Shown in pieces: positions 27,833 to 38,362 of a stretch of DNA of 64,000 nt. Numbering within the stretch: position 1 is the first letter of the stretch; each line of letters opens with the position of its first letter. The translations under genes and the position numbers were made by a program. The DNA is from Gammaproteobacteria bacterium. GTDB lineage: Bacteria; Pseudomonadota; Gammaproteobacteria; Pseudomonadales; Porticoccaceae. A model generated the notes under the pieces. That model had not been told where the DNA came from, searched no databases, and worked only from the letters and a program-made list of their open reading frames with translations. The DNA is taken from the NCBI GenBank assembly GCA_016191205.1, contig JACPPB010000017.1, positions 41,157-105,156 of the forward strand, written 5' to 3'.

Positions 27833-29421
27833 TGCGGCGCTCCCGTGGTAACCGCTTCAGTGTCAAGCGCTGCGTCAGCGGCAACGCCGGCCCCGGCTGC
27901 GCCACCCGCGGCGTACAGATGCTGGACCGCTTGCACCGAAGGCCGCGCGAGGTCGATCACCGGCTGCGGATAGAGCCCGAGCCCCACCAACAGCAACCCC
28001 AGCACCGCGATCAGGCCCAAAGTCGGAGTATCGAGCGCCGCCAGCGTACCCACCCGGTGCGGCGCGCCATGGAGCGTTTTCTGGACCATGATCAGCGCAT
28101 AGGCCACCGCCAGCACCAGCCCCAGTGCGGCGACCACGGTGACCAGGGGCGCGACGCTGAATGTACCCAGCAGGATCAGGAATTCACCCACGAAGTTGCC
28201 GAGGCCCGGCAGACCGAGGGAAGCGAGGGCGAAGAACAACAGCAGCGGCGGCAGTGCCGGCATGGTGGCCCACAGGCCGCCCATGGCACCGAGCTCGCGG
28301 GTTTGCAGCCGCGCCTGAATTTCGCCGCAGAGCATGAACAGCGCGGCGGCCGAGAGGCCGTGGGCGATCATCTGCACCACCACGCCCTGCAGCGCCTGCT
28401 CGGTGCCCGCGTAAAGCCCGATGAGCACGAAGCCCATGTGGGAAATGCCGCTGTAGGCGACCAGGCGTTTGAGGTCGGTCTGCGCGAACGCCAGCACGGC
28501 GCCGTACACCACGCCGAGCACACCCAGCCACATGGCGACGGGCGCCAGCTCGTGGGCGACTTCGGGAAAATACGGAATCCCGAAGCGCAGCAGGCCATAG
28601 GCGCCCGTCTTGAGCAGCAACCCCGCCAGATCCACCGATCCCGCAGCGGGTGCACAGCAGTGCGCGTCCGCCAGCCAGGTGTGCAATGGCACCACTGGCA
28701 TCTTCACCGCGAAGGCAATCCAGAAACCCAGCATCACCAGCCAGGCGACATCGCGGCGCAGCGGCGTGTTGAGCAGATCGTGGTAGTCGAAACTGAGCAC
28801 ACCGGTAGCCTGCTGATGGAAAAACACCAGCGCCAGAATGGCGAGCAGCAGCAGCAGTCCGGACGACTGGGTGTAGACCGCGAACTTGAGCGCCGCCGCT
28901 TCCCGCCGGCGCCCGCCGGGAGCGTCCTGACCCCAGCGCGCGATCAGGAAGTACATGGGCACCAGCATCATTTCCCAGCAGAAGAAGAACAGGAACATGT
29001 CGAGCGCGAGAAACACGCCGATCACGCTGCCGAGATTCCACAGCAGGTTGAAATAGAACAGGCCGGGCCGGGTGCCGGCGTCGCGGGTACCGCAGCACAC
29101 CGCCACCGCGCCGAGCAGATTGGTGAGCACCACCATCAGCAGCGACAGGCCGTCGAGGCCCAGGTGAAAGCTGATGCCGAGGCTCTGGATCCAGTCCGCG
29201 CGAAACTCGAAGGCCCATTGCGGCAGCACGCCGAGGCTGGCGGTGAAGCCGGCGCCGGTGAGGCTGTAGTCGCCGTTGCGCCACAGCCACAGCGAAAGCG
29301 CCAGCGAGGCCAGCATCGCCACCAGCGCGATCCCCTGCGCGCAGGCGCTCGACCAGCGGCCGCCGAGCCAGGCCAGCAGGGCGCCGAGCAGGGGAATCAG
29401 GATCAGCCAGACCAACACCAT
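27829..29421 (-). CDS. nuoM: NADH-quinone oxidoreductase subunit M
   Basis: A 530-residue antiporter-like subunit of complex I. Recognisable parts are FHLGLDGLSLLMV (channel glutamate region follows in FCWEMMLVPMYFLI), VKMPVVPLHTWLADAH and LKRLVAYSGISHMGFV. It carries one of the proton paths in the membrane arm. AAGGA lies about 10 bases before the ATG, and the nuoL stop is 23 bases upstream. The 3' end is overlapped by nuoN. Confidence 0.97.
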   Translation of the reverse strand: MVLVWLILIPLLGALLAWLGGRWSSACAQGIALVAMLASLALSLWLWRNGDYSLTGAGFTASLGVLPQWAFEFRADWIQSLGISFHLGLDGLSLLMVVLTNLLGAVAVCCGTRDAGTRPGLFYFNLLWNLGSVIGVFLALDMFLFFFCWEMMLVPMYFLIARWGQDAPGGRRREAAALKFAVYTQSSGLLLLLAILALVFFHQQATGVLSFDYHDLLNTPLRRDVAWLVMLGFWIAFAVKMPVVPLHTWLADAHCCAPAAGSVDLAGLLLKTGAYGLLRFGIPYFPEVAHELAPVAMWLGVLGVVYGAVLAFAQTDLKRLVAYSGISHMGFVLIGLYAGTEQALQGVVVQMIAHGLSAAALFMLCGEIQARLQTRELGAMGGLWATMPALPPLLLFFALASLGLPGLGNFVGEFLILLGTFSVAPLVTVVAALGLVLAVAYALIMVQKTLHGAPHRVGTLAALDTPTLGLIAVLGLLLVGLGLYPQPVIDLARPSVQAVQHLYAAGGAAGAGVAADAALDTEAVTTGAPQ

Positions 29422-29444
29422 CGTCGCAATCCTTAATCAGCGGT

Positions 29445-31328
29445 TCAGCGCAGCGCCACGAGCGCGAGCAGCAAACAGGTTCCAAAACCCGCGACCGCCG
29501 CATACCAGCGCAAATTGCCGGTCTGGGTCCACGCCAGCAGGGCATTGGCGCCGCGCAGCGTCGCCGGAATCACGCCGAGCAGGCGGTCGGCGACATCATT
29601 GCGGCCGAGCGTCGCGACCGCCACAAAGGGGCGGGTCAACAGCCGGTCATAGAGCCAGTCGAAGCCCCAGGCGCTGCGCCACAGCCGTGCCACGGCGGCG
29701 CCGATACTGTTTTGCGCGAGCGCCGCGGGAACGCGCGGGAACTGCACAAACAGCAGCCAAGCCAGGGCGATGCCGGCCAGGGACACCAGCAGCGGCAGCT
29801 GCTCCGCAAAGCTGTCGGCCGTCTCGACCTCCGTACCCTGTACCGCCGGCAGCACGGTCGCCAGCATGGCTGCCAGCGGCAACTGCAACAGACCGCCGCC
29901 GAGCGCCAGCACCAGCAGCACCGCGAGCGGAAGATGGTGATCGAGCGTGCGTGCGCCCTGGGGTGTGCCGTGCCCGGTGTCGAAACGCTCGGCGCCGAAG
30001 AACACGATGAAGATCAGACGGAAACTGTAGAGCGCCGTCAGAAACGCCCCCACCAGCCCCGCGACCCAGAGTTCATGGTGCCCGCTCAGATAAACCTGGT
30101 GCAGGATTTCGTCTTTCGAGTAATAGCCGGCGGTGAACGGGAATGCCGTCAGCGCGAATGTGCCGACCAGCATGCAGGCGAACACGAACGGCAGCCGCTT
30201 GCGCAATCCGCCCATCCGGAAAATGTCCTGCTCGTGATGCAGCGCGAGGATCACCGAGCCCGCGGCGAGAAACAGCAGCGCCTTGAAAAAGGCGTGGGTC
30301 ATGAGGTGAAACACGGCGGAGCCGTAGGCGCCCACGCCTTCGGCCAGGAACATGTAGCCGATCTGGCTCATGGTCGAGTAGGCGAGGATCTTCTTGATGT
30401 CGGTCTGCACCAGCGCGGTGAACCCGGCGAGCAGCAAGGTCAGCGCGCCGATCACGGCGACCAGGTGCTGCGCGAAGGGCGCCAGCGCGAACAGGGCGTG
30501 AGTGCGCGCGATCAGATAAACGCCCGCGGTGACCATGGTGGCGGCATGGATCAGCGCCGACACCGGCGTCGGCCCCGCCATCGCGTCCGCCAGCCAGGTT
30601 TGCAACGGCAACTGCGCCGATTTGCCCACCGCGCCGCCCAGTATCAGCAGCGCGGTGATGGTCGCCAGGGGCGAGCCGACCGCCCAGTGCAGGGTCGCGT
30701 TGGTCGCCAGCTCCTGGATATTGAGGGTGCCGAACTCCCGGTACAGCAGGAACAGCCCGATGGCGAGCAGGGTGTCGCCGACGCGGGTGACGAGGAACGC
30801 CTTGCGCGCGGCCAGGCCGTTCGCCGGGTCCTGGTACCAGAAGCCGATCAGCAGGTAGGAGGCGAGGCCCACGCCTTCCCAGCCCAGGTACAGAAACAGC
30901 AGATCGTCGCCCAGCACCAGAAACAGCATGCTGGCGATGAACAGGTTCATGTAGGCGAAGAAGCGCGTGTAGCCCGGATCGCCGCGCATGTACCAGGACG
31001 CGAACAGGTGGATGAAAAAGCCGACGCCGGTGATAACGCCCATCATGACCAGCGACAGCGCATCCAGCCTCAGGGTGAACGCGGGGGCGAAATTGCCCAC
31101 CTGCATCCAGGTCCAGAGGTTGACCGCGACGAAACCTTCGGCTGGCGGCTGATCGAAGAACTGCCAGCCCGCATTCAGCGTGGCCAGGGCGGCGATGCCA
31201 ACGCTGCCGACACCGAGCAGCGCAGCGAGATTTTCCGGGATGCGACCCCGCGCCAGCCCGAGCAGCACGAAGCCGACGAGGGGAGCGACGCAAGCCAGTA
31301 TCAGCATGTCCGTGTTCAGCATGTCCAT
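29445..31328 (-). CDS. nuoL: NADH-quinone oxidoreductase subunit L
   Basis: A 627-residue distal antiporter-like subunit of complex I that carries the long lateral helix at its C-terminus. Landmarks are RLDALSLVMMGVITGVGFFIHLFA, YLGWEGVGLASYLLIGFWY, LPLQTWLADAMAGPTPVSALIHAATMVTAGVYL and KKILAYSTMSQIGYM. The chosen ATG lies two bases after the nuoK stop; a start six codons later is also possible. The length is standard. Confidence 0.97.
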   Translation of the reverse strand: MDMLNTDMLILACVAPLVGFVLLGLARGRIPENLAALLGVGSVGIAALATLNAGWQFFDQPPAEGFVAVNLWTWMQVGNFAPAFTLRLDALSLVMMGVITGVGFFIHLFASWYMRGDPGYTRFFAYMNLFIASMLFLVLGDDLLFLYLGWEGVGLASYLLIGFWYQDPANGLAARKAFLVTRVGDTLLAIGLFLLYREFGTLNIQELATNATLHWAVGSPLATITALLILGGAVGKSAQLPLQTWLADAMAGPTPVSALIHAATMVTAGVYLIARTHALFALAPFAQHLVAVIGALTLLLAGFTALVQTDIKKILAYSTMSQIGYMFLAEGVGAYGSAVFHLMTHAFFKALLFLAAGSVILALHHEQDIFRMGGLRKRLPFVFACMLVGTFALTAFPFTAGYYSKDEILHQVYLSGHHELWVAGLVGAFLTALYSFRLIFIVFFGAERFDTGHGTPQGARTLDHHLPLAVLLVLALGGGLLQLPLAAMLATVLPAVQGTEVETADSFAEQLPLLVSLAGIALAWLLFVQFPRVPAALAQNSIGAAVARLWRSAWGFDWLYDRLLTRPFVAVATLGRNDVADRLLGVIPATLRGANALLAWTQTGNLRWYAAVAGFGTCLLLALVALR

Positions 31329-31330
31329 GG

Positions 31331-31648
31331 TCAGCCCCGCATCGTGCTGGCGGCATCGATATCCAGCGTCTTGAAGCGTTTATAAAGCTGGATCACCAAC
31401 GCCAGGCCGACGCTGGCTTCGGCCGCCGCGAGGGTCAGCACCAGGATGAACATGATCTGGCCATCGGCCTGCTGCCAGCGGCTGCCGGCGGTGACGAAGG
31501 CCAGTCCCGCCGCGTTCATCATCACCTCGATCGCCATCAGCATGAAAATGACATTGCGGCGCAGGACGAGACCGCCGAGGCCCAGCACGAACAGCACGGC
31601 GGCGAGCAGCAGACCGTGTTCCATCGGAATGGCTTGCATCATCGTCAT
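31331..31648 (-). CDS. nuoK: NADH-quinone oxidoreductase subunit K
   Basis: A 105-residue, three-helix subunit of the complex I membrane arm. The channel glutamates are in [14 protein letters not shown] and [14 protein letters not shown]. The operon ATG overlaps the nuoJ stop by 4 bases (ATGA). Alignment to other NuoK proteins, which begin about two residues before the xQHGL-like segment, would also allow a start a few codons later. Confidence 0.96.
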   Translation of the reverse strand: MTMMQAIPMEHGLLLAAVLFVLGLGGLVLRRNVIFMLMAIEVMMNAAGLAFVTAGSRWQQADGQIMFILVLTLAAAEASVGLALVIQLYKRFKTLDIDAASTMRG

Positions 31649-32139
31649 GCTTCCGGCTTGCCCAGGTGATAGGCGGCCACCAGGCCGGCCAGCAACAGCA
31701 TGGAGGCGAGTTCGACCGCCAGCAGATAAGGTCCGTAGAGGGCGACGCCGATGGCCTTCGCGCCGACCGTTTGCAGACCGACGGGCGCCGCATCCAAGCC
31801 CCAGAGGTTGCGCAGCAGCAGATACAGCAGCACGCCGGCCAGCAGGGCCGGCCCGACCGCCGCGCCCGGCGCCAGCCAGCGCAGCTCCTGCTCCACCGTG
31901 CGTCGGCCCAGGTTCAGCATCATCACCACGAACACGAACAGCACCATGATGGCACCCGCGTAGACGATGACTTCGAGGACACCGGCAAAGGGCGCGCCCA
32001 GGGTAAAAAACACCGTCGCGACCGCAAGCAGCGACAGCACCAGGTACAGCAACGCATGCACCGGATGCGGGCAGGTCACCACCATGGCCGTGGCGATCAC
32101 GGCAATGGCGGCGGCGGCGTAAAAAGTCAGTTCGATCAT
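31645..32139 (-). CDS. nuoJ: NADH-quinone oxidoreductase subunit J
   Basis: A 164-residue, five-helix subunit of complex I. Key segments are NPVHA-like [19 protein letters not shown], and [25 protein letters not shown], which contains the pi-bulge helix. The frame is open 17 codons further upstream into nuoI, but the ATG before [10 protein letters not shown] fits the family and has GAGG 8 bases upstream. It starts 10 bases after the nuoI stop. Confidence 0.95.
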   Translation of the reverse strand: MIELTFYAAAAIAVIATAMVVTCPHPVHALLYLVLSLLAVATVFFTLGAPFAGVLEVIVYAGAIMVLFVFVVMMLNLGRRTVEQELRWLAPGAAVGPALLAGVLLYLLLRNLWGLDAAPVGLQTVGAKAIGVALYGPYLLAVELASMLLLAGLVAAYHLGKPEA

Positions 32140-32149
32140 CCTCCCGTCC

Positions 32150-32695
32150 TCAGGGCAGCAGGCTTTTGACGTTGATCGGCCGCGCTTCATCCTGCGCCTC
32201 GCCCTTGTCCTTGCCCGCGATGGCGAGACCGGAGACGCGGTAGAAGTTGTAGTCCGGATATTTGCCCGGTCCGTCGATCAACAGATGTTCCTTTTCGAAA
32301 ACGAGGTTCTGACGTTTGTATTCGCCCATCTCGTAATCCGGCGTGAGCTGGATCGCATTGGTGGGGCAGGCTTCCTCGCACAGACCGCAAAAAATGCAGC
32401 GCGAAAAGTTGATGCGGAAAAACTCGGGGTACCAGCGACCGTCGTCGCGCTCGGCCTTTTGCAGCGCGATGCAGCCGACCGGACAGGCCACCGCGCACAG
32501 GTTGCAGGCGACGCAGCGCTCCTCGCCGTCCGGATCCCGGGTCAGCACGATGCGACCCCGGTAACGCGGCGGAACATAGGGCCGCACTTCCGGATAGGCC
32601 ACGGTGTCGCGGGGCCGGAAGCTGTGCATGAAAATCATCGCGATGCTGCGCATGACGGTGTAAATGCCGTAGAGCACGGCGCGGATCTTGTTCAT
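32150..32695 (-). CDS. nuoI: NADH-quinone oxidoreductase subunit I (two 4Fe-4S clusters)
   Basis: A 181-residue ferredoxin-like subunit that passes electrons within the complex I peripheral arm. Two cluster motifs are visible: [15 protein letters not shown] and [15 protein letters not shown], bearing clusters N6a and N6b. The C-terminal extension ([16 protein letters not shown]) is of the E. coli/Pseudomonas type. Its start is one base from the nuoH stop. Confidence 0.97.
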   Translation of the reverse strand: MNKIRAVLYGIYTVMRSIAMIFMHSFRPRDTVAYPEVRPYVPPRYRGRIVLTRDPDGEERCVACNLCAVACPVGCIALQKAERDDGRWYPEFFRINFSRCIFCGLCEEACPTNAIQLTPDYEMGEYKRQNLVFEKEHLLIDGPGKYPDYNFYRVSGLAIAGKDKGEAQDEARPINVKSLLP

Positions 32696-32696
32696 G

Positions 32697-33710
32697 TCAG
32701 GCTCCCGACCCCTGCCAGAGGATGACGGCGCCCGTGATCAGCAGGTTCGCGAGCGACAGCGGCAGGCAGACTTTCCACGCCGCCGCCATCATCTGGTCGT
32801 AGCGGGGGCGCGGCAGCGCGGCGCGCAGCAGGATGAAACTCGACATGAACAGCAGCGACTTGATGGCAAACCAGACGAACGGAATCCGGTCGCTCCAGAA
32901 CGGCCCTTCCCAGCCGCCGAAGAACAGCGCGGTGGTCAGACCGGACACCATCACGATGCCGACGTACTCGCCGACGAAAAACATGCCGAACTTCATGCCG
33001 GAGTATTCGGTGTGATAACCCGCCGCCAGTTCGGATTCGGCCTCGGGCAGATCGAAGGGGGTACGGTGAGTAACGGCGATCGCCGCCAGCGACCACACGC
33101 AGAAACCGAAAAATTGCGGGATCACGTTCCACCAGCCGGCCTGCTGGGCAAGCACGATGTCGCGCATATTGAAGCTGCCGGCCTGCATCACGATACCCAT
33201 CAGCGACAGGCCCATGAAGACTTCGTAGGAGATGGTCTGCGCGGTGGAGCGCAGGCCCCCGAGCAGCGAGTATTTGCTGTTCGATGACCAGCCGCCCAGC
33301 ATGACCGCGTACACCGCAAGTCCGGCGATCGCGAAGAAGAACAACAGGCCCAGCTCCGGCGCCGCCACACCCCAGGTCGGCGTGATGGGCACCAGCGCGT
33401 AGCCCAGCATCATCAGGCTCATCGCCAGCAGCGGCGCCAGAACGAAGGTGAACTTGTCGACGAAGGGCGGCGTCCAGTCCTCCTTGAAGAAAATCTTGAT
33501 CATGTCGGCGATCACCTGACCGAGCCCGAACGGGCCGACCCGGTTGGGGCCGAGGCGATCCTGCCACAGCGCCAGCAGGCGGCGTTCCAGCCAGATCATC
33601 CAGGCGGCGGAAATCACCAGGCCGAGGAGAATGACCACGGCCTGCACCACGGCCCACAGCGCGGCGAGCACGGGGGGCGACATCAACCAGGCGAGCAGCG
33701 CGGCGAACAT
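32697..33710 (-). CDS. nuoH: NADH-quinone oxidoreductase subunit H
   Basis: A 337-residue membrane subunit that forms part of the quinone-binding chamber. Diagnostic stretches are [47 protein letters not shown], and [26 protein letters not shown], which holds the acidic loop residues. The length and eight-helix pattern are standard. It begins three bases after the nuoG stop. Confidence 0.97.
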   Translation of the reverse strand: MFAALLAWLMSPPVLAALWAVVQAVVILLGLVISAAWMIWLERRLLALWQDRLGPNRVGPFGLGQVIADMIKIFFKEDWTPPFVDKFTFVLAPLLAMSLMMLGYALVPITPTWGVAAPELGLLFFFAIAGLAVYAVMLGGWSSNSKYSLLGGLRSTAQTISYEVFMGLSLMGIVMQAGSFNMRDIVLAQQAGWWNVIPQFFGFCVWSLAAIAVTHRTPFDLPEAESELAAGYHTEYSGMKFGMFFVGEYVGIVMVSGLTTALFFGGWEGPFWSDRIPFVWFAIKSLLFMSSFILLRAALPRPRYDQMMAAAWKVCLPLSLANLLITGAVILWQGSGA

Positions 33711-33713
33711 CGG

Positions 33714-36419
33714 TCAGGGCTCCCGTGCCAGCGTGGCAATGGCGCCGGCCGGCAGCGGCGGCACGCCGGCAAGGCCGACCGGCAGCCCGACCACGCCGCG
33801 CGCCAGATCGGGGCGCAATTGCACGGTGAGGCGCAGGGTCTGGCCAGCGACATGGACACCGATGTGTTCGCCGGCACCGATACCCAGGCGCGCGGCGTCG
33901 GCGGGATTGAGCGCCATGCGCGGCGCCGCCATGCGCGCCTGGATCGGCGCGGCGCGCGCCGACAGTTCCTCGCTGCCGAAATGTTCGTACAGGGGTTCGA
34001 CGCGCAGCGCGCCGTCTTGCGCCATTGCCGCGGGCACGCCTTTGAAATAGTCGCGACCCGCGCCACCAGCTATCAACTGCACACCGGGATCGCCGCCGCG
34101 CAGATGGCCGCCGACTTCAGCCTGGAGCTTGTTCCAGGATTGCGGCGAGTTCCAGCCCGGCGCCCACGCGAAGGGCACCAGTGCCGGCGGCCGATCCACT
34201 CCGGCGGCGCCGTTGACGCCCTCCATGGAAAAGGCGAGTGCGGAATCCGGATCCTGGGTTGCGCGTATTTCATGCACGCGAATCTTCGCGCGCGCGGCGG
34301 TACGGCCGGACTGGCGCTGGGGGGCGCGGGCGATCTTCATGCCGCGCAGGCGGAAGCTCGCGTCGGGAGCGGCGGCGGCGATGCCGCGCAGCGCGGGCAC
34401 CGCGGCTTCGCACAGCGCCACCGCCTGGTCGAGATTTTCGTGCGCGGCGGCGCCATTCTGCAGCCGGTCCAGCCAGCGCCAGGATTCGGCCACGGCCACC
34501 TCGGGATCGTAGTAAGCCGGGTCGTAGACCTGAAAAAAGCGTTGCGCGCGACCTTCGTAGTTGATGAGCGTGCCGTCGCCCTCGACAAAGCTCGCCGCCG
34601 GCAACACCGCCTGGGCGCGACTGACGGTCGCGGTGAGCTGGTGATCGAGCACGATCAGGGTAGCGTCGGCGAGCGCATGATCGATCTGCCCCGCGCTCAG
34701 GCGGGTGTAGAGATCGTTCTCGACCACCACCACCACGCTGGGTTCGTGCGCGGCACGCTCCAGCAGGGTTTCCAGATCGAGGGCCGCGAAGTGCGCAACG
34801 CCGAGACTGTTGGCTTCAGGCACTGCGAGGCAGATCTCTGTCGCCGGATTGAGCGCGTGCAGCGCCTTGGCGATATTGGCGACGGCCTCGATCACCGCGA
34901 TGTCGCGACAGCCGGTACCGGAGACGACCAGAGGCCGCTGCGCGCCGCGCAGGGCGGCGGCGATGCGCTCCGCGAGCGCCGCGGTATCGGCATCGAGACC
35001 CGACACGGCGGGGGCGGCGGGATCGAGGACATGAGCCACGGCGAAACCGAGGCGGGCGAGGTCGGGCGCGGCGGCGCGCAGCGTTTCGCGGGCGAAGTCG
35101 TCGCAGCGCGTGGCGGCCGGGGTCACGACGAATACCGGATGCAGCTCGCCCTGCGCGATGTCGGCGGCGGAGGCGGCCTGCCACTGCGACACCTTGCGCT
35201 CGGCGCACATCGCGGTGGCGCGACCGCGCGCCGCCTGGCGCAGTGCCAGCGCGATGCGCGGCGCCGTGGCCAGCACATCTTCGCCCAGCACCAGCACGGC
35301 GTCCGCCTGCTCGATGGTGTGCAGCGTGGCGGAACGCGCCGGGCCGCTGCGCAATACATCCAGACAGCGGCCGACCAGCGCGGTGTCCGCTGCGGTCTGG
35401 CCGCTGCTGAAATTAGCGCGTCCCACCAGTTCCATAAGGGCGCTGTTGGCTTCGAGCGAAGCGCGCGGCGAGCCGATGCCGAACACCGGCCGACCGGCGC
35501 CAAGCTGCGCGCGGATGAAGGCGAGCACGGCGTCCACCTCGGCGGGAACCAGACCGTCAGTGCCGGCCAGCAGCGCGCGGCGCGGCCGATCCTTGCGGTT
35601 CACATGGCCGTAGCCGAAACGGCCGCGGTCGCAGAGAAAATACCCGTTCACTTCACCGTGGTAGCGGTTTTCGATACGGCGCAATTCGCCGTAGCGCTCG
35701 CCCGGCGAGATGTTGCAGCCCACCGCGCAGCCGGTGCAGATGCTGGGCGCGAACTGCATGTCCCAGCGCCGGTTGTAGCGTTCGGCATGGGTCTTGTCGG
35801 TGAACACGCCGGTGGGGCAGACCTCGGTGAGATTGCCGGCGAACTCGCTCTCCAGCACGCCGTCCTGGGCACGGCCGAAGTAGAGGTTGGACGCGGCCCC
35901 GTACACGCCCAGATCGGTGCCGCCCGCGTAGTCGTTGTAGTAGCGCACGCAGCGGTAACAGGCGATGCAGCGGTTCATCTCGTGCTTGATGAACGGCCCC
36001 AGTTCCTGATTGCGGTGGGTGCGCTTGGTGAAGCGGTAGTTGCGGTTGTGGTGGCCGGTCATCACCGTCATGTCCTGCAAATGACAGTGGCCGCCCTCCT
36101 CGCACACCGGGCAATCGTGCGGGTGGTTGGTCATCAGGAAGCTGATGATGGTCTCGCGGAATTCCCGGGCCTCGGCATCGTCGATGGAAATCCAGCTGCC
36201 GTCGGTGGCCGGCGTCATGCAGGACATCACGATGCGACCGTGTTTGTCATCCGGGCCGCTGTACTGCTTGACCGCGCACTGACGGCAGGCGCCGACGCTG
36301 CCGAGCGCCGGGTGCCAGCAGAAATAGGGGATATCCAGGCCCAGCGAGAGGCAGGCGTGGAGCAGGTTGTCGCCGCCCGTGACCTCGTACTGCTTGCCGT
36401 CGACGTGAAGGATGGCCAT
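33714..36419 (-). CDS. nuoG: NADH-quinone oxidoreductase subunit G
   Basis: A 901-residue iron-sulfur subunit of the peripheral arm. The N-terminus holds the 2Fe-2S site ([18 protein letters not shown]) and the HxxxCxxCxxxxxC N5-type site ([12 protein letters not shown], with HLQDMTV). Next are the 4Fe-4S site CIACYRC, and [18 protein letters not shown] with a later [10 protein letters not shown], which form the extra N7 cluster. The rest is a molybdopterin-oxidoreductase-like fold without molybdenum function. The sequence is of the enterobacterial/pseudomonad type. It starts three bases after the nuoF stop. Confidence 0.97.
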   Translation of the reverse strand: MAILHVDGKQYEVTGGDNLLHACLSLGLDIPYFCWHPALGSVGACRQCAVKQYSGPDDKHGRIVMSCMTPATDGSWISIDDAEAREFRETIISFLMTNHPHDCPVCEEGGHCHLQDMTVMTGHHNRNYRFTKRTHRNQELGPFIKHEMNRCIACYRCVRYYNDYAGGTDLGVYGAASNLYFGRAQDGVLESEFAGNLTEVCPTGVFTDKTHAERYNRRWDMQFAPSICTGCAVGCNISPGERYGELRRIENRYHGEVNGYFLCDRGRFGYGHVNRKDRPRRALLAGTDGLVPAEVDAVLAFIRAQLGAGRPVFGIGSPRASLEANSALMELVGRANFSSGQTAADTALVGRCLDVLRSGPARSATLHTIEQADAVLVLGEDVLATAPRIALALRQAARGRATAMCAERKVSQWQAASAADIAQGELHPVFVVTPAATRCDDFARETLRAAAPDLARLGFAVAHVLDPAAPAVSGLDADTAALAERIAAALRGAQRPLVVSGTGCRDIAVIEAVANIAKALHALNPATEICLAVPEANSLGVAHFAALDLETLLERAAHEPSVVVVVENDLYTRLSAGQIDHALADATLIVLDHQLTATVSRAQAVLPAASFVEGDGTLINYEGRAQRFFQVYDPAYYDPEVAVAESWRWLDRLQNGAAAHENLDQAVALCEAAVPALRGIAAAAPDASFRLRGMKIARAPQRQSGRTAARAKIRVHEIRATQDPDSALAFSMEGVNGAAGVDRPPALVPFAWAPGWNSPQSWNKLQAEVGGHLRGGDPGVQLIAGGAGRDYFKGVPAAMAQDGALRVEPLYEHFGSEELSARAAPIQARMAAPRMALNPADAARLGIGAGEHIGVHVAGQTLRLTVQLRPDLARGVVGLPVGLAGVPPLPAGAIATLAREP

Positions 36420-36422
36420 CGC

Positions 36423-37763
36423 TCAACCTGCTGCGGAACTGGCCGGGGAGCCGGCGGCAGGGGCGTGGTCCGCCCGGATGCCGGCCTCGAACTCGGCGCG
36501 GAAAAATTTGAGCGCCGACTGGAGCGGCTCCATGGCGCCCGGCGCGTGCGCGCAAAACGTGCGGCCCGGACCCAGCGCTTTGGTCATCGACACCAACTGC
36601 TCGATATCGCCGCTGTTACCCTGCCCGGCTTCCAGCGCGCGCAGAATCTTCACGGTCCAGGGCAGGCCGTCGCGGCAGGGCGTGCACCAGCCGCAGGACT
36701 CGCGCGCGAAGAACTCTTCCAGATTGCGCACCACCGACACCATGTTGTGGGTCTGATCGACGACGGCGAGCAGGCCGGTGCCCATGCGCGATCCGGCCTT
36801 GCCGATGGTGTCGTAGTCCATCGCCAGGTCCAGATGCTCGGGAAGCAGGAAATCCGTGGAGGCGCCGCCCGGCAGCCAGCACTTCAGTTGGTAGCCGTCC
36901 TTCATGCCGCCAGCGTGCTGTTCGAGAATCTCGCGCGCCGTGGTGCCGATCGGCAGTTCGAACACCCCCGGTCGCTTGGCCCGCCCGGACACCCCGTAGA
37001 GCTTGGTGCCGCCGTCCGGAGACTTGCCCTGGGACAGCCCGCGAAACCACTCGGCGCCATTCAGCACGATGGGCGCAACGTTATTGAGCGTCTCGACATT
37101 GTTGATCACGGTCGGACGCCCCCAGGCCCCGGCGATCTGGGGAAAAGGCGGTTTGGCGCGTGGGTTGGCGCGGCGACCTTCGAGGGAATTGATCAGCGCG
37201 GTTTCTTCGCCGCAGATGTAGCGGCCGGCCCCGGTGTGCACGAAACAGTCGAAATCCCAGCCGCTGCCGAGGATGTTGCGCCCCAGCAGGCCGGCGGCGC
37301 GCGCTTCGGCGAGCGCCTGATTCAGGCGCGCGGCGGCCAGCACATATTCGCCGCGCAGAAAAATGTAGCCGGTGGTGGCCTGGGTCGCGTAGGCGGCAAC
37401 CAGGATGCCTTCCACCAGTTGATGCGGCGCGCCTTCCATCAGCAGGCGATCCTTGAAGGTGCCCGGCTCCATTTCGTCGGCGTTGCAGACCAGGTACTTG
37501 ACCCCGGCGTCCGGCCCCATGGGGATCAGGCCCCACTTGACCCCGGCGGGGAAACCGGCGCCGCCGCGGCCGCGCAGATTCGCATCCTTGACCCGCGCCT
37601 GCACATCCTGGGGCGACAGTTCCTTGAGCGCCAGACGCAGCGCGCGGTAGCCGCCGCTCGCCTCGAACGCGGCGAGGTCCATCGGCTGCGCGGTATTGAC
37701 GCGCGCCGTCAGGGGTTTGGTCAGCAATTGCTGTGCGAGCGTCATGGTGGATTCGCGCGTCAT
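36423..37763 (-). CDS. nuoF: NADH-quinone oxidoreductase subunit F (NADH- and FMN-binding)
   Basis: A 446-residue subunit where NADH reduces FMN. It shows the FMN/NADH glycine-rich site [46 protein letters not shown], and the N3 4Fe-4S site [12 protein letters not shown] with a distant C in GRTFCAHA. The ATG at 37763 overlaps the nuoE stop by 4 bases; an ATG six codons later is possible. The C-terminal tail after residue 430 is Ala/Gly/Ser-rich and not conserved. Confidence 0.97.
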   Translation of the reverse strand: MTRESTMTLAQQLLTKPLTARVNTAQPMDLAAFEASGGYRALRLALKELSPQDVQARVKDANLRGRGGAGFPAGVKWGLIPMGPDAGVKYLVCNADEMEPGTFKDRLLMEGAPHQLVEGILVAAYATQATTGYIFLRGEYVLAAARLNQALAEARAAGLLGRNILGSGWDFDCFVHTGAGRYICGEETALINSLEGRRANPRAKPPFPQIAGAWGRPTVINNVETLNNVAPIVLNGAEWFRGLSQGKSPDGGTKLYGVSGRAKRPGVFELPIGTTAREILEQHAGGMKDGYQLKCWLPGGASTDFLLPEHLDLAMDYDTIGKAGSRMGTGLLAVVDQTHNMVSVVRNLEEFFARESCGWCTPCRDGLPWTVKILRALEAGQGNSGDIEQLVSMTKALGPGRTFCAHAPGAMEPLQSALKFFRAEFEAGIRADHAPAAGSPASSAAG

Positions 37764-38275
37764 GGGTAGGCCGCCAGCAGCTCGGCGACCGCACCCGGCG
37801 CGACATCGCCGTGGAGGGCGTCGTCGATCATCAGCGTCGGCCCGCGGTCGCAGGCGCCCAGGCAGCAGACCGGCAGCAGGGTGAAGCGCTGATCCGGCGT
37901 GGTCTGGCCGTAACCGATGCCGAGCTGTTGCTCCAGCGCCGCGCGCAGTTCGTCGTAACCGGTGAGATAGCAGGAGATGCTGTCGCACAGCTTGATGACG
38001 TGGCGGCCGACCGGCTGGCGAAAAATCAGGCTGTAGAACGTCGCGACGCCTTCGAGGTCGGCGGCGGAAATGCCGATCAGCGCCGCGACCGGGGCGAGCG
38101 CCCCGTCCGGCACCCAGCCGCGGTGGTGCTGCACGATCTTGAGCGCTTCGATACTGGCGGCGCGGCCGTCCGGGTAGTGACCGAGCGCATGTTCGATTTC
38201 GTGGCGCTCGGCATCGCTCAGTGCAAAAGGCACTTCGCGCTCCAGATCGGTGAGCCGGATCAGGTTGTCGTTCAT
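37760..38275 (-). CDS. nuoE: NADH-quinone oxidoreductase subunit E (2Fe-2S)
   Basis: A 171-residue thioredoxin-fold subunit carrying cluster N1a. Cluster cysteines are in [10 protein letters not shown] and [14 protein letters not shown]. It forms the NADH-oxidising module with NuoF and NuoG. The ATG at 38275 has AGGAA 7 bases upstream and fits known N-termini. It is separated from nuoCD by 87 bases, the largest gap inside the operon, and that gap holds a hairpin. Confidence 0.96.
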   Translation of the reverse strand: MNDNLIRLTDLEREVPFALSDAERHEIEHALGHYPDGRAASIEALKIVQHHRGWVPDGALAPVAALIGISAADLEGVATFYSLIFRQPVGRHVIKLCDSISCYLTGYDELRAALEQQLGIGYGQTTPDQRFTLLPVCCLGACDRGPTLMIDDALHGDVAPGAVAELLAAYP

Positions 38276-38318
38276 GGCGTGGTTCCTGCGCTCGGCCCGG
38301 CGCACCCATGGGACAACC

Positions 38319-38337
38319 ACCCGCAACGGTTGCGGGT
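38319..38337 (-). other. Hairpin in the nuoCD-nuoE spacer
   Basis: ACCCGCAA, a three-base loop and TTGCGGGT form a perfect eight-pair stem. It lies about 26 bases past the nuoCD stop within the operon's only sizeable spacer. No T tract follows, so it is more likely an RNA-processing or stability element than a terminator. Confidence 0.5.
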
Positions 38338-38362
38338 CGCTCCGGGCGCCGGAAAGACAGTC

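Noticed and set aside
33819..37769. A 1316-codon open frame on the + strand opposite nuoG and nuoF
   Set aside because: It is antisense to two unmistakable complex I genes. Its His/Arg/Gly/Ala-rich composition is what GC-rich codon bias produces on the opposite strand.
37764..38309. Upstream extension of nuoF over nuoE
   Set aside because: It overlaps nuoE in another frame. The ATG at 37763, coupled to the nuoE stop, gives the normal NuoF N-terminus.
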